Shown here: one piece after another, positions 44,100-56,502 of the stretch | Layout: each line of letters begins with the position of its first letter | Numbering within the stretch: position 1 is the first letter of the stretch | From: Rapana venosa | Taxonomy: Eukaryota; Mollusca; Gastropoda; Neogastropoda; Muricidae | Direction: 5' to 3' | DNA length: 64,000 nt | NCBI GenBank assembly: GCA_028751875.1 | Contig: CM054138.1 | Span: forward strand, 36,348,773 to 36,412,772 | The notes under the pieces: generated by a model | Told to the model about the DNA's origin: nothing | Seen by the model: only the letters and a program-made list of their open reading frames with translations | The model's database searches: none | Translations under genes and position numbers: made by a program

Positions 44100-45165
44100 A
44101 TGAAAACAAAAGTATTAAACTGTATCCAGGTGGAAAAGGCTCAACCATATCAAGTGGAAAAAAATACTGAACTATACCCATAGTGAAAACAAATACTTAA
44201 CTATACCTAAAGTGAAAACAAATACTGAACTATACCCAGAGTTAAAACAAATACTGAACTATACCCAGAGTTAAAACAAATACTGAACTATACCCAGAGT
44301 AAAAACAAATACTGAACTATACCCAGAGTTAAAACAAATACTGAACTATACCCAGAGTTAAAACAAATACTGAACTATACCCAGAGTAAAAACAAATACT
44401 GAACTATACCTAAAGTGAAAACAAAATTTTTTAATACTGAACTATACCCAGAGTTAAAACAAATACTGAATCATACTTGGAGTGAATCAGTAATACTGAA
44501 CCATATCCTGAGGGCCAAAAAATTCTTAACCGGATTCTGAGTGCAAACAAATTCTGGACCATATACTAAGTGAAAACAAATGTGGCAGCATCCCCGACAA
44601 ATACCAAACCATATCTAGAATGAAAATAAATACCGAACCATACCTAGCGAGAAAAGGAATACTGAACCATATTCAGCATGAAAACAACTACTGAACCACA
44701 TTCAGAGTGAAAAAAAAGTATTGAACCACATTTAGGTGAAAAAATACTGAACCGTATCCAGATTGAAAACAAATGCTGTTCATTAAACCATATCCAGATT
44801 GAAAACAAACGCAGAACTATATCCAAAGTGAAAAATACTGAACAATATCCAAAGTGAAAACAAATACTGAATCATATCCAAAATAAAAACAAATATTGAA
44901 CCATATCCAAAATGGAGACAAATACTGAACTGTATCCAGATTGATAAATACTGAACCATATCTAGAGTTAAAACAAATACTGAACCATATCTACAATGAA
45001 ATGAATACTGAACCATATCTAGAATGAAATAAATACTGAACCACATCTAGAGAGGAAACAAATACTGAACCATATTTAGACATATCTGGGGTGAAAAATA
45101 CTTAATCATATCTGGGGTGAAAACAAATGCTGAATAGTATCCAGGCTGAACACAAATTCTAAAGG
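44100..45165. repeat. 29-bp minisatellite, about 1 kb
   Basis: The unit is about 29 bp (AACAAATACTGAACTATACC then CAGAGTTAA). It is most regular at 44230-44400 and increasingly diverged on both sides, where CATATCCAGA/CATATCTAGA variants and internal deletions occur; about 35 units in total. The apparent reading frames on the minus strand are repeat translations. Confidence 0.92.
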
Positions 45166-47914
45166 TGACATATATTCAGAATGAAATGATACACTGGACC
45201 ACAGATGAAATGGGAAAAAAGGTCATAATTCATGCTTATAAAGAAAAAAGCAAATAAGATTAAAACAAAAATCCCCCTACCCTCTTTTCCTGCAAAATAT
45301 CTCCAACCAAATAAAAAAAATGATTAAAACCACCTTCATAGCAACTCCCAAAAGAACAAGAAAGAACCCAATGCAAAGCTAATAGAACTTGGTGAATGAC
45401 ATCTATGATAATGAAAAATACTTTGTACACCTTGTTTAGCATGCAAGAGAGGGATGTTTGCCCATTGATAAAGATCTTTTATGATATCAGAATTGTAAGA
45501 AAGAATACCAACCGTTGTGTATTTAATAATGAAAAATACTATGAAAGGAAAGAAGAATGGAAAAAAAATATAAAGAAGAAAATATCGTCATTTCATGTTA
45601 ACAAGGAAGAACCTGACCACTTCTAATGTTTTACAACAGCACTGACCTGTTGAACTAATTAACCTGATAAATAGCACTACTAGAAACTGTCACATAAGAA
45701 CAAAGTAAGAGATGATCAGATTATTTCATCTCTCCAGTCAAAGGTAACTGGTCGATACACTCTCATTTCTGATTAACATTCGCTGACTTTTGTTCCAGTT
45801 AGGTTAAAATTTTTAGCTGCACTTTGTTCCATCTGTGTGTAGTGGGCTCATTTTGAAAATATATAAAATTGTAATGCAATTCTTTGCAAAATATAAGGCA
45901 TGTGCTACTGAATGGTTTCGTGACTTATATTAATGCAGAGAGGCATGTTTTTCCAGATGAATAGTTGGTGGTGGTGGTGGTGAACTTGTACAAATGTCAG
46001 GGTATGATGACACAGTAGGGAAGCAAAGCAGCAGCAAGGCCTGACTGCTGTGTAGGAGTGCAGCTAATTATGCTGGAGCATCAGACTGTTTCATTGTTAC
46101 AGTGCTGTGCTGACTGTCAGAATGTAAGCAATATGGTTTATTCTTTTTGTGGTTAACTGAATTGATAGATCCATCCAGTATTGCAAATGAACTGAGTTCC
46201 AGTGATACCAGCTGGCAAGGGAGATAAGTGAATTGTAAATGATTGGCTTCTGTGTGTGAAAGAATAGCTGGCTAGCTTATGAGAGTTAAAAGATATGTAG
46301 CTGACTGGTTCATACAGTCACATGATTCTTTCCAAGAAGGCGTCTGTTATCACGGATTTAGATTAGTCAGTGACTTTAATCAGTGACTCCTTTGCCAAAG
46401 GTTTCTAATAGATATTTCATAAATTTGTGTCTTGACTGAGGGAAAAGCAGTAGATCAGAAAAGCCATGGAACTAAAATGAAAATTGATTTTGACTGTTTA
46501 GCTGTGTCAACCTTCTCCATATTGTATTGCTATGGTAGTTTCAGTGAAGTGACCTTTCCCTAGTACAATGAACATTTTATATTATGCTGTCTCCTGTGCA
46601 AGGTTTTGGGGTTTTTTGTGTGCACACTCCCCAGCTTCATACCTTTGGGGTCACCCAGAATATGTACTGTAACTCACTCATCCAACCTTGGAAACACTGT
46701 GAGATTGTATAAACACACACAGGGTGAGATGTTTGCATGTATGACTCTTTTCAAGTACCTTGCCATGTTCGTGATACTCTGACTCCAAAGGATTTTTTCT
46801 CCTTTATAGAGAGTTCAGTGTTTATGCTAAGAGCATGTTATAGCTGAAGACAAAATCCCAGCATAACACATCAACATAACAACATTTTGATACAGTCCTT
46901 GGCACTGTAAATGAATGTTGGAGGGCACAGTGTGGTAAGTGATCTATGACTGACCTGCTTTTATTCCCTACCCATCACGGGGGGAATATTAGAATTGCTG
47001 CATTCATGCGCCACTGATGCTCTCAGTCAGAGGCAAAAATGCTACCATTCATTGTAACATGGGGTTTGGTTCAAACAGGTTTATTGAAGAATGAATGTGA
47101 CACTCTAACACAACTGTAATCTTGACTGGACAACAACTAAACTTACTGTCCTGTCTAACACGGTGTGCAAGGGTGCACTAGGCGGGGGTTCGAAACAAGC
47201 AACACATGAAACAGAGTTTTTTTTTTAAAAAGAAAGCTCTCTCATGACCTTATGCAGCATGATCAAAAGCGACAGCAGCTAGGCTTTCCAAGATAATCAA
47301 AGGACAAGGATATAGATCACAGTAGCCTGTTGGGCAGGAAAGAAAAGGTTCCCTTTTCACCTGAAATTCTAACAAAACAGATATACAGCAGAAAACAGAT
47401 TTTTGCTGAAATTTTGGTTTTGGGTGGACATTGATGGGTGACAGACATGGAAAGATTCAGTACCACTTCAGGGGAATATTGTTTATAATATACTTTTAAG
47501 TTTGAAAGAAGAGTGCTGGATAATCAAAGAGATTGCTACCCGTTTTAGACATTAGCAGTGAATGACATGCAACTGGTGCAAGTGTTTTTTCTTTTCCAAA
47601 AGTAAGCATTTAACACTTCTTTAAATTAGAATTGTTAGAATACTTCCCCACCAAGTCTGTCTTTTTCACGGAGATTGCATTTTCCCTTACCTCATTCAGT
47701 TTTTCTTTTTGTTTTTATTTACAACAGGCCTTTTTTCACATTCTTGTTTAAAAAGAAAATGTCAACAAGGATACCACCCTGAATGTGTCCAAAAATTCAA
47801 AACTGAAACAAAAACATGCTTGTGAACTGTTTGGCAAAAATGAATAAAGGTTTGGTTTAATTTATCTTTTGAAAATTTTTTTTGGTTGTTTTCTTTATTC
47901 AGCAAAGATCTTTA
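45166..47914. other. Noncoding sequence, no gene recognised
   Basis: Apparently single-copy, AT-rich sequence. I see no family motif, no repeat shared with the rest of the window, and only short reading frames without codon-like bias. Confidence 0.5.
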
Positions 47915-48212
47915 AAGAAAAATTGTGCTTTATTCAACAAAGATAATGTGATATAGCAAACAGCAATCACATCTACTAAAAAATTGTGCTTTATTCAACA
48001 ATGTGATATAGCAAACAGCAATCACATCCACTAAAAAATTGTGCTTTATTCAACAAAGACAATGTGATATAGCAAACAGCAATCACAGCTACTAAAAAAT
48101 TGTGCTTTATTCAACAAAGATAATGTGATAAGCAAACAGCATCAATCTACTAAAAAATTGTGCTTTATTCAACAAAGACAATATGATATACAAACAGCAA
48201 TCACAGCTACTC
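47915..48212. repeat. About 60-bp tandem repeat, five copies
   Basis: The unit contains AATTGTGCTTTATTCAACAA, AATGTGATATAGCAAACAGC and AATCACATCTACT. The second copy lacks part of the middle, and later copies have small deletions. Confidence 0.92.
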
Positions 48213-48224
48213 CTCCCCCCAAAC

Positions 48225-48415
48225 CCTGTATATTTGAAAGACCCCCCCTCCCCCCCCCCCCACACACACACACACTACACCCTCTCTGTCTGTCTTGGTC
48301 TGTCTCTTTTCTCTCTGCCCTGTCTGTCTGTCTGTCTCTCTCTCTCTTCCCCTCTCTCTCTCCTCTCTACTTCTCCCCTCTCTCTCTCTCCTCTTCTCTC
48401 TTCTCACTTCATTCC
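48225..48415. repeat. Pyrimidine-rich simple sequence
   Basis: C runs, a CA run (48262-48274) and a long CT/CTGT-rich tract. The reading frames over it are low-complexity artefacts. Confidence 0.85.
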
Positions 48416-48767
48416 TTTCAGAATAAGAGAACCAATGTAGAAGACAAAGAATAAGGCTAGCATGTACTGCCATCTTTCAACAGAGTTCTTTACATCATAA
48501 TCCTGTACGTATGTTGTCCAATCTACATAATTTTTGTAGAAATTGCTTGAAACCTGTAAATCTTTTTCTCTCCTTTGAAAAGTTACTTTGAGATCATTCT
48601 ATTATTTTTATTTACATTGCAAAATTAGGAGACTCTTTGAAAACATGCTGATCTATTTTTGGTTTATCCTCTTTTCTTTTTTTGTGGGGCAGCAATGCTG
48701 TGGTGAAAATGTCAAAAGAGGCTGAATAGAATAAAGCGGTTTTTTAACCCCAGCTATCACTTGGTGG

Positions 48768-48925
48768 ATGGGGGCAGGCAGCCTGGTGGTTAGAGCAGTG
48801 CGCTCATGATCGAGCCCCACAGAGGCGCCCATTTTAGGGGATTTTAGCTGGGGTTAACATCAACACTGACTCCTCCACTCCCTCAAAAGTCTTTAAGATG
48901 AGACTATAAACAAGATGTGGTTGTG
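48768..48925 (+). mobile_element. SINE-1 5' part with damaged head
   Basis: GCAGCCTGGTGGTTAGAGCA is the A-box region, followed by CTCATGATCGAGCC in place of the B-box and TTAACATCAACACTGACTCC. It stops after GAGACTATAAAC at a GT-rich run (48930-48970). Confidence 0.7.
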
Positions 48926-48970
48926 TGTGGTGTGTGTGTGTGTGTGTGGTGTGTGTGTGTGTGTGTGTGG

Positions 48971-50540
48971 GGTTTTTGTCTTGAAAAAGCCCTCTTGGTT
49001 TTGCTTGCTGGTTCCAGCTGGGTTAAAAAAACCCCGGGTTTTTGGAGTTAAGAGCTGGTGAGAATGGTCACAAGATGACTGACAAAACTGTTTTTCCAGT
49101 ATGGACTTTGGGCACAGATGGATAATAACCTCTGCATACATTTCTGTGGGTCAAGTAGATTCCTGACTTATAGCAATAATGTCATAACTGTAGATATCTG
49201 ATGGCTGATTCTGTAGTCAATTAATATATGTGTTCATCCACAAACAAAACAATCTTTTCAATTTCCCAAACGTCTTTAGGTGTGAAGTTGGGTGTCTAAA
49301 AAAAAAACTCAGTTGATGTTGATATATGCATGAAAAAACATTGCCGATTAATGTTTTACTTATTTTCACGGGATGTCTTTAAAGCCATGCAGGTGTCTAG
49401 TTCTTCAGCATCTTTAAACAGCTGGTTATGATTTGTACTGTACCTTTTATCATCTTTTACATTACAAGACTGCCAGTTACTTTTTTTCATTTATGACTGG
49501 TGCATTACTGTCCTCATTTACCCTTTGGGGAAGTTTTTAATTGTTTATATTTTTTGTTTTGTTTTTTGTTTTGCAAGATTGCATCATAATTTGTGTTATT
49601 AACTGATTGCGCTGTCACTCCCTCAATTCTTTTTTATTTTATTGTTTGGAACATGCTAAGTTTTTTTTAGGTAGACTTCTGGAACACAAACAGGAAAAGA
49701 ATGACACTTGAGAATGATGTTGATATCACAGTATTACTATTCATGTCAGAAAACATGGTATCATGTAATAAACAAAAGAGAAGTCACTTCTGACCAGCTT
49801 AGTCTTCATGACTTGTGAATCGTGTGACTGTAAGACACTGACTGTGCTTCATGTTTACCATCCGTCAGATATCACCTATTGCTTAGCAGCAGTTTATGTG
49901 GTAAAGGTCCTTTTCCATATTCTAATCTTTTACCCACCCCCATTTTACTTTTTCTTTTTGCTCTGTTTGCTCATTTTGCATTATTTATTGCAAGCATCTC
50001 TGCAATGTCTGTTTCATTGTGATGGGGGTTTGCTTTTGTGTGCGCGTTTAAATTCCCTGCTCTACCATAACACACACAAACACACATACACATGCATGCA
50101 CACGCACATGCACATGCACATGCACACATGCACGCATGCACACTTATGTGTGCATGTAGATAAAGAAACATAGAGAGAGAATACCAGGGCTGATGTGAAG
50201 GCAGTGGCAGAGACAGCTGAATAGTGTTGCATGGGGATCTGATCTTGGGTGAACGAAAATGAACTTCAAAGGTTTTAATTTCCCAACAAACAACTGGTGC
50301 CTCTGTGACCCAATGGTTAAGACATCGCTTGGTCCTCCTAGGGTGTTAGAAGTTCAGGGCAAAAACAATGGATAGAAGATGGCTTCTTTTCTGGAGATCT
50401 TCTGTTGTCACCCTGTCCCAAGAGTTTCTTTCTGAGAGAGAGAGAGAGAGAGAGAGAGAGTAAAGCATAGATATGTTATGTTTGCACCCCGGACATGCCT
50501 AGTGTCTTACACATCCCAGCCTTTCCTTGATGTTTTGCTT
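48971..50540. other. Noncoding sequence with microsatellites
   Basis: CA/CATG-rich run at 50070-50145 and a GA run at 50434-50460. A tRNA-like CCCAATGGTTAAGACATCG at 50310 has no convincing T-arm. No gene is supported. Confidence 0.5.
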
Positions 50541-50547
50541 TATGTAT

Positions 50548-51080
50548 CATCATCATTAGCCATTACACCAGCGGTGTGTAGGGCAGCAACAAGCGTTTTC
50601 CCACTCCTGCCTATTCTGGGCCAACCTAGTCACTGATCCCCAAAGAGTGCTGCAGGGCCTTCATCTCACTTTCTACAGTTTTTCTCCACGTTGCTTTTGG
50701 TCTTCCTTTCTTCCCCTTTTCCCTTTTCGGGTCCAGTGCAATGCTGTTCTTGCGATTGACTGTGGGTCGAAGGGGGATGTGCCCAATCCATTCCACCATC
50801 GTCTGGTGATGATGGTTCCCATGTCTTCTTGCCTGCATCTCCATAGTAGGGTCTTCATTGGAGGTCTTCTCTGGCCAAAAGATCCGGAGAATTTCTTCGC
50901 AGGCATATGGTGTGGAAGGATCGAAGTTTGGTAAAAACGACTTCCGTCATCCTCCAGCACTCAGAACCGTACAGGAGCGTAGACACAACACAGCTCTGGT
51001 ATAGCTTCAGCTTGGTGTTGGTGCTGTACTGAGTTGATCTCCAGATATTGTTCATCTCCCTAAACAAATTCCTGGCCTTA
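50548..51080 (-). mobile_element. RTE-like 3' end, second copy of the family nested at 19450
   Basis: The minus strand shows EMNNIWRSTQYSTNTKLKL, LLYGSECWRMTEV, RRWWNGLG, SIARTALHWT and RPKATWRKTVESEMKALQHS, with frameshifts, ending in the same TGGCTAATGATGATG 3' terminus at about 50548. Confidence 0.88.
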
Positions 51081-51339
51081 TAAGCCTGTAAAAAAAAACA
51101 CACCAGAAAATAAACAAAAAACCCAATCCCCAAGCCAAATCAAAATGGAAAAGAAACATTTAAAAATTAGCTTTGAGCAAAGCGCAAAAGAACAAAGAAT
51201 CCAAAACAAAAAGTTTATCTATTGCTCAGACTGATTTACCGTGCTTTGAGTTATATGTGAAACATTAAACAAGCAAAAGCCACCATGTTATCCTATAGAT
51301 TCATTTGCCTCTGTGTGTGTGTATTTGTGTGTGTGTGAT

Positions 51340-51660
51340 ATTCATCATCATCATCAGTCAGATGGTCGTCAGGGGGTCAGGTTGGATGACAGTTGACTTC
51401 AGGCTGATCTGTCTTCAGCTTTTCTCAGCAACAGCGCCATGTCAAGGCCAGTCAAGTCTTTGATGTCAAGTCTTTTGCATCCAGTTCTTCATCTGTCTGC
51501 CCCTGCGTTTTCCTCCAAGAGAGTTATGACACGTCACGTGACCAAACCACCTCCTCTGTACAACAGCCAGAAGGGGTTCCTGTGGTCCAGTTTTCATGAT
51601 CACCTCTTGCCACACTGACTTTTGGATTTGTGGTCCCACCTGGAAATGTGTAAAAGCCTT
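51340..51660 (-). mobile_element. Probable non-LTR 3' fragment
   Basis: A TCATCATCATC run at its plus-strand left edge (a 3' tail on minus) is followed by sequence whose minus strand gives a GHVTRH-type remnant (CACGTGACCAAACC on plus, near 51535) and GGKRRGR-like codons (near 51510). The signal is weak but consistent with a retroelement C-terminus. Confidence 0.45.
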
Positions 51661-51724
51661 CTGAAATTTTGGGGGGTTTTGTTGTTGTTGTTGTGGGTTT
51701 TGTGGGTTTTTTTGGGGGGATAGA

Positions 51725-52020
51725 CTTATCCCTGACGTTGGAATATGACTACCTTCACCGTCACCACGTCGTCACCGATCCCTCAGATTCGGAACCCTTT
51801 GGGGCGCCTTGGAAGCTCTGTCAACCACCTTTCTGCAGTCCTCTCGTCTCTCAGCCACCCTCAGAGTGTCTCTCAGCTCCATATCTGTCTACTCTCGAAT
51901 GTTGTCCTCCCATCTCTTCCTTTGTCTGCCTCTTCTTCTTCCTCCCCTCACTGTGCTTTGTAGGATTGTTTTCGCAAAACCAGAGGAGCGTGTGACATTA
52001 CCAAACCACATACACAAAAA
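51725..52020 (-). mobile_element. Element C-type 3' fragment
   Basis: The minus strand encodes FGNVTRSSGFAKTIL, VRGGRRRGRQRKRWEDNIRE and ELRDTLRVAERREDCRKVVD, parallel to GHVTRSQGITKTVLQ and the RKSWEDNISEW segment of the element at 40324. It lacks upstream domains. Confidence 0.8.
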
Positions 52021-52205
52021 TCTCACCGTTGGTGAACCTCAGAGCTCTAGCCCAGGAAGAACAAAACATTTTTTTCATCTGAAAGCCTTCTGGGGGAGTG
52101 GAGTCAGTACTGATGCTAACTCCAGAGTAAAATCCCCGAACACGGACGCCTTCGTGGTGGCTTGACCTTGGGCCATCAGATTACGAGCGCAACGCACAAA
52201 CCACC
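52016..52205 (-). mobile_element. Short dispersed repeat fragment and SINE-1 head part
   Basis: 52016-52060 carries CACCGTTGGTGAACCTCAGA (short dispersed repeat, minus). 52075-52205 matches the head half of SINE-1 on minus: B-box region damaged, then GGAGTTAGCATCAGTACTGA. Confidence 0.6.
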
Positions 52206-52789
52206 GCCCCCCTCCCCTCCCCCATGGCTTATAAAACTAATTGTTCGATAGTTATGGCACTGTCTTTGATTACCTTCCTTAGGAAATGGGGTTATTAGAA
52301 ACTGTGTACACTCTTGAAGCCAAATCTTGGTGTCCCGTGTTGTTGGCATCTTTACCTTCTCTTTTCTGCCTTGTTTAAGTAATGCAGCAGGGATGTTGTC
52401 CACTCCTGGTGGTTACATTTTTTATCTTCTTTTAAGCAACGTACTGCTTCCTCCCTTTTTCTCTCAGCACTGGTAGCAGGTCTGATGTTCTTGTTGATGT
52501 TTCATATTCCAATGTGGTCATACCTGGCTGTATCTTGTGCTTGTACAGCTCCTGGCCGCCTTCTGCCCTTCTTCTGAGAACTTCAGTGTTGTCAGTGAGA
52601 AGCGCACCTGTTTTGTTTTCGATGATTGATCATCTGTTCGGCTCGGTCTTGGTGAGGTTTCTTGCTTGCCGTTTCCTCTGTTGATGTCTGCTTCAATGAT
52701 TTTGCACTGTTCTGAAATCCGATGTTTTTCGCTTCCCTCATGTTTTACTTGACTTTGTTGGTTATTTTTGGTAGTTGTTTGCTGCTTTT

Positions 52790-53119
52790 CTTCTTCTCTG
52801 GCGAACGCTCAGACAGCAACTGTTGTTGTCTGTCATGAGCGAAAATGCATTGCGCTGCTGTTAAGCGCCTGACAAGTCAGGCCCAGCATATCCGACTTCA
52901 GCGTGGGAGAGAATTGTTGGTTTTTTTAAAGTGTTTATGGGAAAAAGGCAAGAGAATGGACTAAGACGGCAGGAAATAGACAAGAAGGAGGTGACAGGAA
53001 GAAAAGGAAGAAGGCAGAAACGAAGAGAGGGATGGAAAAGCGGGAATTTCTAGCATAGAATTTCCAAAAGGTGGGGATGGTGTTTCTACTGACGGACCCC
53101 TGGCATCCCCACGGGGGAG
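52790..53119 (-). mobile_element. Repeat X copy with a 13-bp target-site duplication
   Basis: Flanked by GTTTGCTGCTTTT at 52777-52789 and 53120-53132. On the minus strand it runs from CCCCGTGGGGATGCC through the pyrimidine-rich middle to the AAGAAGAA end. Confidence 0.92.
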
Positions 53120-53305
53120 GTTTGCTGCTTTTGAACTTGAAAATCCAGTAGGTTTGAGTCTTTTTCAAAGGTCCAAGATGCTGTCAGTGATCCATGGCTG
53201 TATTTTCTTTCTCTGCCTTCCTGGCACTTCTTCTGCTGTCTATATCGATTCCCAGCCTCGCCCTTTCTTCCCAGTTTGACACGGAAATCGAACTGAATGT
53301 CAAAG

Positions 53306-53530
53306 TCCTTTGGATGAGACTATAAACCGAGGCCCCGTGTTCGAACGCATGCAGAACATCTTGCGCACACGTTAAATCCTGTTCCGCTTTTCGGAAGAGT
53401 AGGCCATTGTGTGCCGGTGGAAACAGATGATAAAATTTACAAAACAGCATACACACGGGGACTGGATGTAAAAAAGCACATGAGTGCTTTTTCCATTATC
53501 CTCGATATAAAAGAATAAATAAAATACAAA
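53306..53530 (+). mobile_element. SINE-1 copy lacking the head
   Basis: AAAGTCCTTTGGATGAGACT, TATAAACCGAGGCCCC, GAACATCTTGCGCACACG, CCATTGTGTGCCGGTGG and the tail CCATTATCCTCGATATAAAA are present. Confidence 0.9.
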
Positions 53531-53993
53531 TACAAATAAATATATTATGGCTTGCTTGAATTCATTAGCAAGTTTGCTTTTGTTGTTGTCCACGATATTC
53601 AACACTGGGAATTTTTATCCTATCTGAGCTTGATAGGCTGATGCTATTTGGGGATCTTTCAGCTTCTCCAGATAGAACTTGATGCAAGGGTTGACTGTGC
53701 AATAATTTTTCTCCAATGTCATTTAATCGCCATAAGCAACAAGTCATGATCACCGCTGATGTCAGCTTCAGGGAACGTTCTTGTCTAGGCCTTGTTACTG
53801 CTAGAGCTGAGGCGTTGTAGCGCCAACATATAGTCTGTCTGGTTGTGAACCAACCCATTAGGAGCATGCCAGGCTGTTCTTCTGGACAGTATGTGGGGGT
53901 GCAGGGTGTTGGCAAGGGGGAGCCTGTAGCTGCTGGCAAACTCCACAAGGCTTAGCCCTCTGAGATTTGTCTCTCCTGCGCCAAACTTTCCCG

Positions 53994-54308
53994 CTTCTTC
54001 GTCTTCTTAGTCGAACTCTCAGACAGCAACCGTTGGTGTCATATGAGCGAAAATACATTTCGCTGCCGTTTAAGCGCCGGACAAGTCAGGCCCAGCGCAT
54101 CCAACTTCAACGTGGGAGAGAATTGTTATCTTTTTAAGTCTGTGGAAAAAAGGCAGGAGAATGGACCAAGCAGGCTGAAAATAGACAAGAAAGAAAAGGA
54201 ATAAGGCAAAAACAAAGAAAGAGAGAGAGAAAAGAGGGAATTCCTAGCACTGAATTTCCTGACGGTGGGGATGCTATTTATACTGACAGGCTCTCAGCAT
54301 CCCAAAAG
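53994..54308 (-). mobile_element. Repeat X copy
   Basis: It carries the GAAGAAG end (plus-strand CTTCTTCGTCTTCTT), GACAAGTCAGGCCCAGCGCA, GGGAGAGAATTGTTAT, the purine-rich middle and GGTGGGGATGC. ACTTTCCC occurs on both sides and may be the target-site duplication. It is inserted in an endonuclease domain. Confidence 0.88.
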
Positions 54309-54840
54309 GGTTACTTTCCCACTGTTCCGGCCTAATGGTGGTATGCATCGGGGCCAATCTTAACATCCAGCCTCTTGAACTATGGCACTTTGTTCACAAT
54401 GTTTTCTTGTTCTTCATAAAACTCTTTAACTTCATCATCGCTGTGGTCTTATGTGGGTGTGTCCACTTGGATGATGGTGTTCTTTGGCTTTACAGACACA
54501 TGAGTGGAAATTAGTCTGCTGGAAATGGGAGTACAGCTGAGGTCGCACCCAGCTACTTCTTTATTTACAAGGAAGGCTACTTCATGTTGGTGTTTTCTTT
54601 CTTCTATGCGTACCAGATCTTGTGGCCACCTCCTGTTGTTGATTCACTAAATCTTGTTCCCCTCACTTAGAAAGTCTGAGAATGTCCCCTTGGTTTTCTC
54701 TCCATTTCGTGCTCATGCTCTTTCATTTTTCCACAGGCGTGCAGAGCGTGAACATTCCATGTCCCTATGGTGATGTGTTCTGTTGGCAGTTTGAAGGTAA
54801 CATTGGCACCAGTAGCCGACTTTCCACCTGATCCACCCTG

Positions 54841-56480
54841 GTGACCTGCAGTGGATGGCGCAGTTGTTAATCTGGGTCACGACCATTCTGCATCATGTTT
54901 TGTTGTGTTGTGTTGCGTCCTCATGTCCTTTCTGTGGGCTAAGGGGTATTCCTTGGCGATGCCCATCTCCTCTCGTCTCCTATTGGTTGCTAAAAACACA
55001 CCACCAGCTTCTCCCACGCCTTTAGCCCGATAGCAGAAGCGGTTACCGGGGTGTGGCTGGGAAAAAAGTTCCAGAGCCAGTGGTGAGAGCTGAGTGTCGG
55101 CGAGGACCAGTGCTTCCCGTCTGCTCCAAGCAGGGCACTGCTGCCAGAGTCGAAGTACGCCCCCTGACCTGACACCCCATAACTATGACATTAGAGGTCA
55201 TCAAAATCAACTATTGCTTATATGTAAGTTTTCTCAGTAGCTTTAGTTTGGATGAGTCTTGCAAGCTATAACCTCAGCCTAAGTCTCACCTGTAATTTTT
55301 TTTTTTTTAAGTTGAAAGTCATGCAGTCAGTGTAATGCAGAATAGCAACAATCATAATTTTAGTATTTTTTGTGAAAGTTGATAATATTTTTTGTGAAAG
55401 TTGATTTTGTTATCCCCTCTGTTTTTTGTGTTGGGGGGGGGGGGGGGGGGAGGGGGGGGGGGGGGGAGGCTAATGTGAGGGGGGAAAAACTGGCATAACT
55501 GATACATCTGTTTCCTCAGTTGTTTTGTTTCCCTTGCGTTTGCCGTGATGTAACCCCCCACCCCCACCCCTTTTGTTGTTGTCAGCATCATGCCCTTGTT
55601 CAGACTGTCAACAGTTTGAATAAAGGGCAACCCGACTTTTTTGTTCGTGTTTCGGTTTAGTTTTTGTTTTGTTTTTTTTTGTTATTTGTTTGTTGTTTTT
55701 TGGGTTTTGATCGTTTTTTTGTTTGTTGTTGTTTGGGTAGTTTTTTTTTTTTTGGTGTGTTTTTTAATTTGGGGGGGGGGGGGGGGGGTACTTTTATGTT
55801 ATTGTAGCTCGGCGGTTTTTGTTGTTGTTTTTGATTAAATGCTCTAATGGACAAAACTGTCTGCTAAAGAATCTATTTTCTATAAGCTGATTGATGTTTT
55901 CTTTTTGTCTGTTCTGGTGGTGGGTTTTTTTTTCCATCATGGGCTACATTTTAAAAAGCTTTAATGCCAGGTGTTTCTTGAGGTTCTTTTCCCTCATTAA
56001 AAGTTCGTATATTTATTCTTTCTCTTTTTGTTTCTCTCTCTTTCTATCAATGTGTGTATCTGTCTCTATCTGCCTGGGGTCTCTCATTTTTATGTGTAAA
56101 TGCAAATCAGAAGTGCTCCTTGTGAGATTGCCAACAATCTTCCATCAATCAGCCACGATCACTGACACAAATAGTCCTGCCAAGATTACTGCACTGTTCA
56201 CATGCTTTTGCAAAATTGTGACTTTGGTTTCCTCAGTTGTTTCGTTTTGCTTTGGCTTTGCCCTGATGCACTCATGTGTGTGTGTGTTCCTCTCCTTTCA
56301 AGTGAGACTGGGAGTGTGCCAGCATGTGTTATATTGTTGTTGCTGTCGTCACACCTTCCCTGCCCTGGGGTTCATCCAGAATATTGACTCTGTAACACTC
56401 ATCCCACCTGGGGACCATTATCAACCCTAGTATACACTGAATGAGAAATTTGTATGTATTGATGTAATGATAGCAGAGCT
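54841..56480. other. Possible element leader, then low-complexity noncoding sequence
   Basis: 54841-55190 may be the leader of the minus-strand element ending at 54840. 55270-55860 is rich in T, G and short homopolymers (G runs at 55432-55466 and 55771-55788). No gene is supported up to 56480. Confidence 0.4.
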
Positions 56481-56502
56481 TCTTTTTTTTAACCGTTGCT
56501 CA

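Larger units (their letters stand above)
52206..54840 (-). mobile_element. Element C-type endonuclease-RT, split by three insertions
   Basis: Reading on minus: the endonuclease start (TIGTWNVHALHACGKM, near 54780-54730) and its body, with a CGHKIWY-like and VAFLVNKEVAG segment near 54580. Then repeat X (53994-54308). Then the end of the endonuclease (GLSLVEFASSYRLPLANTLH, APNGLVHNQTDYML and TFPEADISGDHDLL, 53960-53710). Then SINE-1 (53306-53530) and repeat X (52790-53119). Then the linker and RT start (VDNIPAALLKQ, TQFLITPFPKEGNQRQCHNY, 52403-52225), where the element is cut off. Frames are broken throughout. Confidence 0.8.

Noticed and set aside
44644..45046. Aromatic-rich repetitive protein on the minus strand
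   Set aside because: It is a translation of the 29-bp minisatellite.
48125..48473. Ser/Pro/Leu-rich proteins and an Arg/Glu-rich protein on the other strand
   Set aside because: They are translations of CT/GA simple sequence.
50292..50370. Second tRNA-like sequence (CCCAATGGTTAAGACATCG)
   Set aside because: Only an A-box-like segment is visible and no T-arm; it could not be supported.
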